Shown piece by piece: positions 34,333-41,377 of a stretch of 64,000 nt of DNA (position 1 is its first letter; every line of letters starts with the position of its first letter). The DNA comes from Pseudarthrobacter oxydans (GTDB taxonomy: Bacteria > Actinomycetota > Actinomycetes > Actinomycetales > Micrococcaceae), in NCBI RefSeq assembly GCF_030812335.1, contig NZ_JAUSSN010000011.1, forward strand, positions 121,618-185,617, given 5' to 3'. A program made the translations under genes and the position numbers. The notes beneath the pieces were generated by a model. It worked only from the letters and a program-made list of their open reading frames with translations, did no database searches and was not told the DNA's origin.

Positions 34333-34381
34333 GGCTGTCGTCGTGAAGTCCGCGCCCGGCTGTCGTCGTGAAGTCCGCGCC
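34333..34381. repeat. 24-bp direct repeat between devR and devS
   Basis: GGCTGTCGTCGTGAAGTCCG plus GCGCC-type ending is repeated at 34333 and 34358, one copy every 25 bp, in the 71-bp gap between the convergent genes. It may reduce or mark 3'-end overlap; role unknown. Confidence 0.75.
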
Positions 34382-34389
34382 GCCTCAGG

Positions 34390-36090
34390 TTAGAGCGGCA
34401 CCGACCACTCAAGGCTCGTGCCGGCGTCCGGGGCGCTGGTGATGGTGCATTCGCCGTCGAGCATCCGGGCGCGGTCCTCGAGGTTGGCGAGTCCCCGGCG
34501 TTTTTCGGGTTCGGCGAAGCCGGCGCCGTTGTCCGTGATGACCACCGTCACACGACCCTTGACGACACCCACCGACACCGAAATGGTGTCCGCGCCGGAA
34601 TGCCTGATGGCGTTGCTGAGCCCCTCCGAGACCACAGCCACGACGTTGTCGGCCTTGTCCGGCGTGACGGCGTCCACCGGGCCGGTGATGATCAGACGCG
34701 GCGTGAACGGCATGGACTTCGCCGAGCTGCGCGTGACCCGCCGGATCCGTCCGCTGAGCAGTTCCGTTTCGCCGCTGCTGCTCTTGAGCGAGTAGATGGT
34801 GTCCCGCAGGCTCCGGATCGCCTCGTCGAGCTCGTTCGTGATGTTGCGGATCCGCTCGGTGGCAAGTTCGTCCTTGGTGAAACGGGTGAGGCTCTGAACG
34901 CTGAGGCCGGCCGCGAACAGCCGCTGGATCACCAGGTCGTGCAGGTCGCGGGCGATCCGGTCCCGGTCGGTGAAGACCAGCAGCTCCTCGCGGAGCCGGT
35001 GAACCCGGGCGAGTTCCAGGGCGAGTGCGACGTGGGAACCGAAGACGGCCCCCATCTCGATGTCTGTGCGGGCGTAGCGCAGCGCGTTCGGGTCCCGGAT
35101 CAGCAGCAGGAGCCCGTGGTGAGCGCCCTGGGTGCTCAGGGCCACCGCCAGCAGCGGGCCGGTGATCCCGCCGTCGATCTCGCCGAAGAGGGCGGAGGCG
35201 TTGTCAAGGACCACGGGCTCGCCGCCGTCCAGGACACTTTCCAGCAACGGCGAATCGAGCCTCAGCGTACGGCCGGAAAACTGCGGGCTGCGCTTGCCGG
35301 CGGCGCCTGCGACGATATGGCCGCTGCCGTCGGTGGCGGGCGCTACGAGCAGGGCCAGTTGCGACCCCGATTCCTGCAGGGCTCGGCTGGCAATGGGATC
35401 CAGCCCGCCGGAGGTGTAGTCGCGGTCGCTGCTAAGCATCAGCCCGGAGACGTCCATGCAGGCTTCCAGCCAGCGGGCCCGGCGCCGGGCGTCGTCGTAG
35501 AGCCGGGCATTCTCAATGGCAACGCCCGCGGCGGCCGCCAGGGCGACGGCCAGGCCCTCGTCCTCGGCCGTGAAGTCGCTGCCGTCTTCTTTTTCCGTGA
35601 GATACAGGTTCCCGAAGACCACGTCCCGGACCCGCACGGGGACGCCGAGGAAGGACTTCATGGGGGGATGGTTCGCCGGGAAACCGTAGGATTCCGGGTG
35701 GTTGTGCAGGTCAGGGAGCCGTAGGGGCCGGGGATCGGAAATCAGGAGGCCCAGGACGCCGTGGCCGGTGGGCAGCGGCCCGATCCGGTGGGCCATCTCC
35801 TGGTCGATGCCGACCGTGATGAAGTGGCTGAGCGCCTGGTCGTCGCCGATGACGCCCAGGGCGCCATAGCGGGCATGAAGCAGGCGGCAGGCGGACTGCA
35901 CCACGCGTTCCAGCACAGCATCCAGGCTGAGATCTTCGGCGACGGCGACAACTGCCTCCAGCAGGCCGGCCATCCGTTCCTGGGACTGGAGCAGTTCCTC
36001 GGCCCTGGAAACGAAGCCCCTGAGGACACCATCGATCATGGGTTGTGGCTCAGTGGCGGTCTGGTCTGGTCGTTCCCCCATTGAATGCAT
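34390..36090 (-). CDS. devS: DevS/DosS-like GAF-domain histidine kinase
   Basis: 566 aa from the ATG at 36090 (MHSMGERPD; an ATG at 36081 and a longer GTG frame are alternatives). Two GAF domains cover about residues 50-200 and 210-360. The first contains the segment that binds heme in mycobacterial DevS, with H141 in FPANHPPMKSFLGVPVRVRD aligned to the DevS heme ligand. The kinase H-box is DRIARDLHDLVIQRLF (H384) and the ATPase region has SNAIRHSGAD and DNGAGF. Likely an oxygen/NO/CO sensor that phosphorylates the DevR-like regulator. Confidence 0.88.
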   Translation of the reverse strand: MHSMGERPDQTATEPQPMIDGVLRGFVSRAEELLQSQERMAGLLEAVVAVAEDLSLDAVLERVVQSACRLLHARYGALGVIGDDQALSHFITVGIDQEMAHRIGPLPTGHGVLGLLISDPRPLRLPDLHNHPESYGFPANHPPMKSFLGVPVRVRDVVFGNLYLTEKEDGSDFTAEDEGLAVALAAAAGVAIENARLYDDARRRARWLEACMDVSGLMLSSDRDYTSGGLDPIASRALQESGSQLALLVAPATDGSGHIVAGAAGKRSPQFSGRTLRLDSPLLESVLDGGEPVVLDNASALFGEIDGGITGPLLAVALSTQGAHHGLLLLIRDPNALRYARTDIEMGAVFGSHVALALELARVHRLREELLVFTDRDRIARDLHDLVIQRLFAAGLSVQSLTRFTKDELATERIRNITNELDEAIRSLRDTIYSLKSSSGETELLSGRIRRVTRSSAKSMPFTPRLIITGPVDAVTPDKADNVVAVVSEGLSNAIRHSGADTISVSVGVVKGRVTVVITDNGAGFAEPEKRRGLANLEDRARMLDGECTITSAPDAGTSLEWSVPL

Positions 36091-36167
36091 GGTCAAGGCC
36101 CCAATTCGATACAACGAACACAACGATCGTCCGCGCTGACGATAGTGATGCCAGAATACCCTGAAGC

Positions 36168-36182
36168 GGGGGCAAAGGCCCT
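36168..36182 (+). promoter_or_regulatory. DevR/DosR-box-like site (distal), devS / PNPOx gene 2
   Basis: GGGGGCAAAGGCCCT matches 8 of 12 defined positions; the reverse strand scores the same. It is 42 bp from the site at 36210 and lies between the divergent kinase and PNPOx genes. It is the weakest of the set. Confidence 0.35.
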
Positions 36183-36209
36183 AGACGTCGGACGATATTG
36201 CTTCGGATT

Positions 36210-36224
36210 GTGACCTTATCCCCT
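36210..36224 (+). promoter_or_regulatory. DevR/DosR-box-like site (proximal), PNPOx gene 2
   Basis: GTGACCTTATCCCCT matches 9 of 12 defined positions. Its centre (36217) is 44 bp before the ATG at 36261, as at the paralogous gene at 32240. Confidence 0.5.
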
Positions 36225-36247
36225 ACCCCGTCGCCGCGTGGCAGGCG

Positions 36248-36253
36248 TAGGCT
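36248..36253 (+). promoter_or_regulatory. -10 hexamer TAGGCT, PNPOx-fold gene 2
   Basis: TAGGCT 7 nt before the ATG at 36261. Confidence 0.5.
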
Positions 36254-36260
36254 CGCCGGC

Positions 36261-36749
36261 ATGAGTACTGATCCGAAGCCGGGAAAAAACCAGCAGGCAC
36301 ACGAAGTTGAAACCCTCGATCATCACGAATGTTGGCGTTTGTTACGCGGCGTCAGCGTGGGCAGGCTCGCTGTCTGGGTGGACGACCATCCCGACATTTT
36401 CCCGATCAATTACAAGGTGGACCACGGTACCCTGGTGTTCCGCACGGCGGACGGCACCAAGCTCCAGGCGGCCACGAGCGACACCCCGGTGGCGGTGGAG
36501 GCCGACGGCGTTGACGCCGACAGCGGCATCGCGTGGAGTGTGGTGATCAAGGGACAGGCCGCGCCGGTACAGAACCAGCAGGAGGTCATGGACACCGTGG
36601 GGCTGCTGCTGTTCCCGTGGCAGGCCGGCAAGAAAGAGCACTTCGTCAGGATCACCCCGGACACCGTGACGGGACGCCGGTTCAAGGTGGTCCCGCCGCT
36701 GACCTGGTGGACACCGCTGGACGACGCCACCCGCTCCGGACTCGAATAA
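36261..36749 (+). CDS. Pyridoxamine 5'-phosphate oxidase-fold protein 2
   Basis: 162 aa, paralogous to the gene at 32240: VGRLAVWVDDHPDIFPINYKVDHGTLVFRT, VAVEADGVDADSGIAWSVVIKGQA and VTGRRFKVVPPLTWW align directly. The same split-barrel flavin fold is expected. It diverges from devS and ends next to a 62-bp perfect palindrome. The two copies probably arose by duplication inside the regulon; relative roles unknown. Confidence 0.8.
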   Translation: MSTDPKPGKNQQAHEVETLDHHECWRLLRGVSVGRLAVWVDDHPDIFPINYKVDHGTLVFRTADGTKLQAATSDTPVAVEADGVDADSGIAWSVVIKGQAAPVQNQQEVMDTVGLLLFPWQAGKKEHFVRITPDTVTGRRFKVVPPLTWWTPLDDATRSGLE

Positions 36750-36764
36750 CCCCCGATTAACCGT

Positions 36765-36826
36765 CGATGCGCTATCACACCATGCTGTTCTGGGGCCCCA
36801 GAACAGCATGGTGTGATAGCGCATCG
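36765..36826. repeat. 62-bp perfect palindrome without spacer
   Basis: Each 31-base arm begins CGATGCGCTATCACACC and ends at GGGG; the second arm is its exact complement, centred between 36795 and 36796. There is no loop and no T-run. It fills the gap between the convergent PNPOx gene 2 and transglutaminase genes and could form a cruciform or act as a two-way transcription block. Confidence 0.95.
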
Positions 36827-36831
36827 GGGAA

Positions 36832-37683
36832 TCAGGCCAGGCGGGTGATCTCCACGCTCACGCTGAGGGCGGAGCCGCCGCCGCCGGACAGGATTCCCTT
36901 GAGCGGGGGCACGTCGCGGTAGTCACGGCCCCTCGCCACGGTCACGTGGAAGTCTCCGGCGGGCTTGTGGTTGGTCGGGTCCCAGCTGCGCCATTCGCCG
37001 TCCCACCATTCCAACCAGGCATGGGACTGCCCGGCGACCGTCTCGCCGAGTTCCGCCGTCGACCGCGGGTGCAGGTAGCCGGACACGTAGCGTGCCGGGA
37101 TGCCCCGGCTGCGCAGCGCACCGATGGCCAGGTGCGCCAGGTCCTGGCAGACGCCCTGGCGCTGGTTCCAGGCCTCCTCGGCGTTCGTGGTGACGCCGGT
37201 GGAGCCCTTCATGTAGGTCATTTCGCCGCGCATCCAGTCGAAGACCGCCAGGGCGGCCTCGTGCGGGTTGCGGCCCTCGACGACGCCGGGGATGATCCCG
37301 AGGACTTCGGCGCCCGGCCCGGTGAGCTGCGACTGCGGGATCCAGTCGCTGAACTTGTTGTGCGTCTCCGGGGCGTCCAGGACGTCCCAGCCGACGATGT
37401 CGGCTGCCGCCGGGATCCTTTCGGAGCGGTGCACCTCGACGGTGGTGGTGGACAGGACCTCGAGGTGCTCGTGCGGCATCTGCATGTCAAAGGCCGTGAC
37501 GCGGGTGCCCCAGTAGTCGCGGTAGCTGCTCAGTGCGGCCTGGGACGGCGAGACCTTCAGGGAGGATTCCAGCACCACCTGCTGGGGATCCGTCAGCGGG
37601 GTCATGCGGGCCTCGTTGTAGGAGAGCGTGACGCGTTTGTTGTACTTGTACGCCGTCTTGTGGATGATGCTCAGCCGGGTCAT
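36832..37683 (-). CDS. Transglutaminase-like domain protein
   Basis: 283 aa. The N-terminal beta-rich domain (LSIIHKTAYKYNKRVTLSYNEARM) precedes a papain-like core with the Cys in NQRQGVCQDLAHLAIGALRSRGIPARYVSGYL, the His in QSHAWLEWW and the Asp in WRSWDPTNHK. These proteins commonly act as peptidases or amide-forming enzymes. It overlaps the alpha-E gene by ATGA and belongs to the conserved ATP-grasp/alpha-E/transglutaminase group. Confidence 0.88.
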   Translation of the reverse strand: MTRLSIIHKTAYKYNKRVTLSYNEARMTPLTDPQQVVLESSLKVSPSQAALSSYRDYWGTRVTAFDMQMPHEHLEVLSTTTVEVHRSERIPAAADIVGWDVLDAPETHNKFSDWIPQSQLTGPGAEVLGIIPGVVEGRNPHEAALAVFDWMRGEMTYMKGSTGVTTNAEEAWNQRQGVCQDLAHLAIGALRSRGIPARYVSGYLHPRSTAELGETVAGQSHAWLEWWDGEWRSWDPTNHKPAGDFHVTVARGRDYRDVPPLKGILSGGGGSALSVSVEITRLA

Positions 37684-38606
37684 GAAACTTCTCCCACCCA
37701 GGCCAGTTCGTCTGCCTGATTGAAGTACTTACGGGAAATGGCGTCCGAGGCCTGCGAGACGGCCTTCTGCACGCGCTCCATGTGCTCCGGCAGTTCCGAC
37801 ATAAGGTCATCGGTGCGGTGGAACTCCAGGAAGGTGCGCGCCTGGCCCACGATCCGGCGGGCGTCATTGATGAAGCCGACGCGCTGGGCCGAGGGGTCCA
37901 GCATGGCGAGGCACTCGTCGGCGTCGCGCAGCGCATACACGATGGAGCGCGGGAACAACCGGTCCAGGAGCAGGAACTCGGCGGCGTGCTGGTCGCCGAA
38001 GGCCGCGCGGCGGGTCCGCAGGAACGACTCGTAGGCGCCGGCGCAGCGGAGCATGTTCACCCACGACATGCCCGCGGAGAGGACGTCCCGGGTGGAGAGC
38101 ATCCGCGCGGTCATGTCGGCGCGTTCCAGCGAGCGGCCCAGGACGAGGAACTGCCAGCTCTCGTCGTGGCTGACCGTGGTGTCCGCGAGGCCGCTGACCA
38201 TGGCCGTGCGTTCCAGCACCCAGTTGCAGAAGCGGTAGGTGCCGACGACGTCCTTGCGGTGCTGGTTGAGCCCGTAGTACGTGGTGTTCAGGCTCTCCCA
38301 GAGCCCGGACGACACGGTTTCCCGGGCGCGCCGGGCGTTCTCCCGCGCTGCGCCGAGGGAACCGGCAATGGACGTGGCGCTCTGCTTGTCGTACGCCAGC
38401 GCATTCAGCAGTTCGGGGAGGCCGAAATCCTCGCTCTGCGCCCGGGCGCCCATGACGGCGAGGAGTTCCTGCGCCACGCTGCGCTGTTCCTCCATCGGCA
38501 GGTGGTTGAGCCGCTCAAGGTGGACGTCGAGGATCCGGGCAGTGCCGTCAGCCCGTTCCACGTAGCGGCCGATCCAAAACAATGACTCGGCGATACGGCT
38601 AAGCAT
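37680..38606 (-). CDS. Alpha-E domain protein
   Basis: 308 aa, all-helical. It starts MLSRIAESLFWIGRYVERADGTARILDVH and carries EEQRSVAQELLAVMG and LGRSLERADMTARMLS, the family's repeated E(R/S)AD motifs. No enzyme activity is known; it is nearly always encoded beside a circularly permuted ATP-grasp enzyme and a transglutaminase, as here. It probably assists the peptide-ligase step. Confidence 0.88.
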   Translation of the reverse strand: MLSRIAESLFWIGRYVERADGTARILDVHLERLNHLPMEEQRSVAQELLAVMGARAQSEDFGLPELLNALAYDKQSATSIAGSLGAARENARRARETVSSGLWESLNTTYYGLNQHRKDVVGTYRFCNWVLERTAMVSGLADTTVSHDESWQFLVLGRSLERADMTARMLSTRDVLSAGMSWVNMLRCAGAYESFLRTRRAAFGDQHAAEFLLLDRLFPRSIVYALRDADECLAMLDPSAQRVGFINDARRIVGQARTFLEFHRTDDLMSELPEHMERVQKAVSQASDAISRKYFNQADELAWVGEVS

Positions 38607-38678
38607 TCGCGGTTACCTCCAGCGCATCGGAAATCAGAAAAGAATAGGTCGGCGGAACAATGATCGACACGGTGCGGG

Positions 38679-40235
38679 TCACTGCTGCTGCTCCTTCTGG
38701 CTGTCGCGCCAGTTGCTCTCGACGGGCCAGACCGAGACCCGTTCGCGGACCGTGATGGCCGGGCGCGGCAGGGCCTCCACCGGAACCTCCGGGGAATCCG
38801 CAAGCACCCAGGTGTCCTTGGAACCGCCGCCCTGGCTGGAGTTGACGATCAGGGAGCCTTCCTTGAGCGCCACGCGGGTCAGGCCGCCGGGCAGGACCCA
38901 GACGTCGTCGCCGTCGTTGACTGCGAAGGGGCGCAGGTCCACGTGCCGCGGGCCGAACCTGTCGCCGCTGAGCGTGGGAACTGTGGACAGCTGCAGCACC
39001 GGCTGCGCGATCCAGCCGCGGGGGTCCGCGATGACGCGCTTGCGCAGGGCCTCAAGCTCGTCCTTGGTCGCGTCCGGGCCGATCACCAGGCCCTTGCCGC
39101 CGGAACCGTCCACGGGCTTGACCACCAGTTCGTCCAGGCGGTCCAGGACCTCTTCCCGGGCCGCTTTTTCCTCGAGCCGGAAGGTGTCCACGTTGGCGAT
39201 CACGGGTTCTTCATTGAGGTAGTAGCGGATCAGGTCCGGGACGTAGCTGTAGACGAGCTTGTCGTCGGCGACGCCGTTGCCCACGGCGTTCGCAATGGTG
39301 ACGCCGCCGGCGCGGGCCGCGTTGACCAGGCCCGGGCAGCCGAGCATGGAATCGGCGCGGAACTGCAGCGGATCCAGGAACTCGTCGTCGATGCGTTTGT
39401 AGATCACGTCCACGCGCTGTTCACCGGCGGTGGTGCGCATGTAGACGCGGTTGCCGCGGCAGATGAGGTCGCGCCCTTCGACGAGTTCCACACCCATCAG
39501 GCCGGCGAGCAGGGTGTGCTCGAAGTAGGCGCTGTTGAAGACGCCGGGGGTCAGGACCACCACGGTGGGGTCGTCGACGCCGGTCGGTGCGGTCTTGCGC
39601 AGGGCGGACAGCAGCCGGCGCGGATACTCTTCGACCGGCCGGATGAGCTGCTGGCCGAAGGCCTCGGGCAGGCCCTTGGCCATCGCGCGGCGGTTCTCCA
39701 GCACGTAGCTGACGCCGGAGGGGACCCGGACGTTGTCCTCCAGGACCCGGAACGTCCCGGCGGCGTCGCGGACCACGTCGATGCCGGAGATGTGGACGCG
39801 GACACCGCCGGCGGGCTCGAAGCCGTGCACCTGGCGGTGGAAGTGGGCGCTCGTCGTGACGAGCTGGCGCGGGATGACACCGTCGGCCACCACGGTCATC
39901 TTGTCGTAGACGTCGTTGAGGAACGCCTCCAGGGCCCGGACGCGCTGCGCCACGCCCTTCTCCAGCACGGTCCACTCATCGGCCGGGATGACCCGGGGCA
40001 CGATGTCCAGCGGGAAAGGCCGCTCCTCCCCCGCGAAGTCGAAGGTGACACCGCGGTCCAGGAAGGTCCGGGCCATGGAATCGGCGCGGGCGGTGACATC
40101 GGCCAGCGAGAGTTCACGCAGGGCTTCGGCGACCTGCCCGTAGGACTGCCGGGGCTGTTGCTCGGGGGTAAACATCTCGTCGTAGGCACCGGAGCGTTCG
40201 GCGGCCACTGAGTAATCCTGGAATAGGTCAGACAT
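38679..40235 (-). CDS. Circularly permuted ATP-grasp (type 2) ligase
   Basis: 518 aa. Its characteristic order places GVRVHISGIDVVRDAAGTFRVLEDNVRVPSGVSYV before the phosphate-binding region VVLTPGVFNSAYFEHTLLAGLMGVELVEGRDL. The terminal segments are VVKPVDGSGGKGLVIGPDA and GRNSDG-like motifs near the end (ALKEGSLIVNSSQGGGSKDTW). The family is predicted to form amide bonds between amino acids or peptides. The ATG at 40235 is chosen (MSDLFQDYS); the start of a TTG frame is 12 nt earlier. It leads a three-gene operon. Confidence 0.85.
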   Translation of the reverse strand: MSDLFQDYSVAAERSGAYDEMFTPEQQPRQSYGQVAEALRELSLADVTARADSMARTFLDRGVTFDFAGEERPFPLDIVPRVIPADEWTVLEKGVAQRVRALEAFLNDVYDKMTVVADGVIPRQLVTTSAHFHRQVHGFEPAGGVRVHISGIDVVRDAAGTFRVLEDNVRVPSGVSYVLENRRAMAKGLPEAFGQQLIRPVEEYPRRLLSALRKTAPTGVDDPTVVVLTPGVFNSAYFEHTLLAGLMGVELVEGRDLICRGNRVYMRTTAGEQRVDVIYKRIDDEFLDPLQFRADSMLGCPGLVNAARAGGVTIANAVGNGVADDKLVYSYVPDLIRYYLNEEPVIANVDTFRLEEKAAREEVLDRLDELVVKPVDGSGGKGLVIGPDATKDELEALRKRVIADPRGWIAQPVLQLSTVPTLSGDRFGPRHVDLRPFAVNDGDDVWVLPGGLTRVALKEGSLIVNSSQGGGSKDTWVLADSPEVPVEALPRPAITVRERVSVWPVESNWRDSQKEQQQ

Positions 40236-40341
40236 GTCACTAGACAATCACCTTTTTGTTGCGAAATCATTTCGGCGCGCACCCGGCGGCGCCCGCCGTG
40301 GCGGTGACGGCTTTTCCCGGCAGTTGCGTCAAGGTAGACAC

Positions 40342-41373
40342 GTGCCACCGTTTACGCTCACACCGCTGCTCCGGGCTGACCCGTTGCCGCGCCTGCTTCC
40401 CGGGCTGCTGTCCGCGGCCGCCGCCGTCGTGCTTGCCCTCGCCGTCCACAGCATGGTTCCGGTGCTCCCGGCCATGACGTTGGCCGTGGCGTTCGGGCTC
40501 CTCGCCGCGAATGTCCCGGGGCTGTCCGGCTGGACCGCGGGCCGGGGCCGGCCGGGCCTGGACTTCGCCGGCAAGCACCTGATGCGCGCCGGGATCGTGG
40601 TCCTGGGCCTGAAGGTCAGCCTCGTCGATGTGCTGGGACTTGGCTGGGCCGCGCTGCTGCTGATCACGGGGGTGGTGCTGGCCGCCTTCGCCGGAACCTA
40701 CGGCATCAGCCGGCTGTTCCGGCTGCCGCCGCCGGTAGCGCTGCTGATCGCCACCGGTTTTTCCATCTGCGGGGCCTCCGCGATCGGGGCGATGGCCGCG
40801 GCGCGCCGGATCCGGCAGCACGACACCGTGCTCCCGGTGGCCCTCGTGACCCTGTGCGGCACCCTCGCCATCGGGGTGCTGCCGCTGCTGATCCGGCCGC
40901 TGGGCCTCAGCCCCGCGGTCTTCGGCGCCTGGGCCGGGGCATCCGTGCACGACGTGGGCCAGGTGGTGGCCACCGCGCAGACCGCCGGGGCGTCGGCGCT
41001 GGCCGTCGCCGTCGTCGTCAAGCTCACCCGGGTGATCCTGCTGGCGCCCATGGTCGCCGCCGCCGGGCTGCACCACCGCAGCAGCGCCGACGCCGGCGAC
41101 GGGCTGAAGCGGCCGCCCATCGTCCCGTTGTTCGTGCTCGGTTTCGTCGCCCTGGCAGCGCTGCGCACCACGGGCTGGCTCTCCCCCGGCGTCCTCGACG
41201 CCGCCGCGGTCCTGCAGGACGTGCTGCTGGGGATGGCCCTCTTCGGACTCGGCTCGGCGGTGCGGGTGGGCGAGTTGCTGCACACCGGTGCGCGGGCCCT
41301 GCTGGCCGCGCTGGCGTCCTGGCTGCTGATCGCCGCGCTGGGGCTGGGCGCCGCATTCCTCATGATTAGATAG
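40342..41373 (+). CDS. YeiH-family putative sulfate/anion exporter
   Basis: 343 aa with about ten membrane helices. Family marks are LDFAGKHLMRAGIVVLGLKVSL, IATGFSICGASAIGAMAAARRI (the conserved CGxSAI loop) and GAWAGASVHDVGQVVATAQ. Substrate unknown; relatives are linked to sulfite or sulfate. The GTG at 40342 with AAGG upstream gives the expected N-terminus; the longer frame overlaps the divergent ATP-grasp promoter. The pepN start is 4 nt after its stop, so they may share a transcript. Confidence 0.8.
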   Translation: MPPFTLTPLLRADPLPRLLPGLLSAAAAVVLALAVHSMVPVLPAMTLAVAFGLLAANVPGLSGWTAGRGRPGLDFAGKHLMRAGIVVLGLKVSLVDVLGLGWAALLLITGVVLAAFAGTYGISRLFRLPPPVALLIATGFSICGASAIGAMAAARRIRQHDTVLPVALVTLCGTLAIGVLPLLIRPLGLSPAVFGAWAGASVHDVGQVVATAQTAGASALAVAVVVKLTRVILLAPMVAAAGLHHRSSADAGDGLKRPPIVPLFVLGFVALAALRTTGWLSPGVLDAAAVLQDVLLGMALFGLGSAVRVGELLHTGARALLAALASWLLIAALGLGAAFLMIR

Positions 41374-41377
41374 CGGG

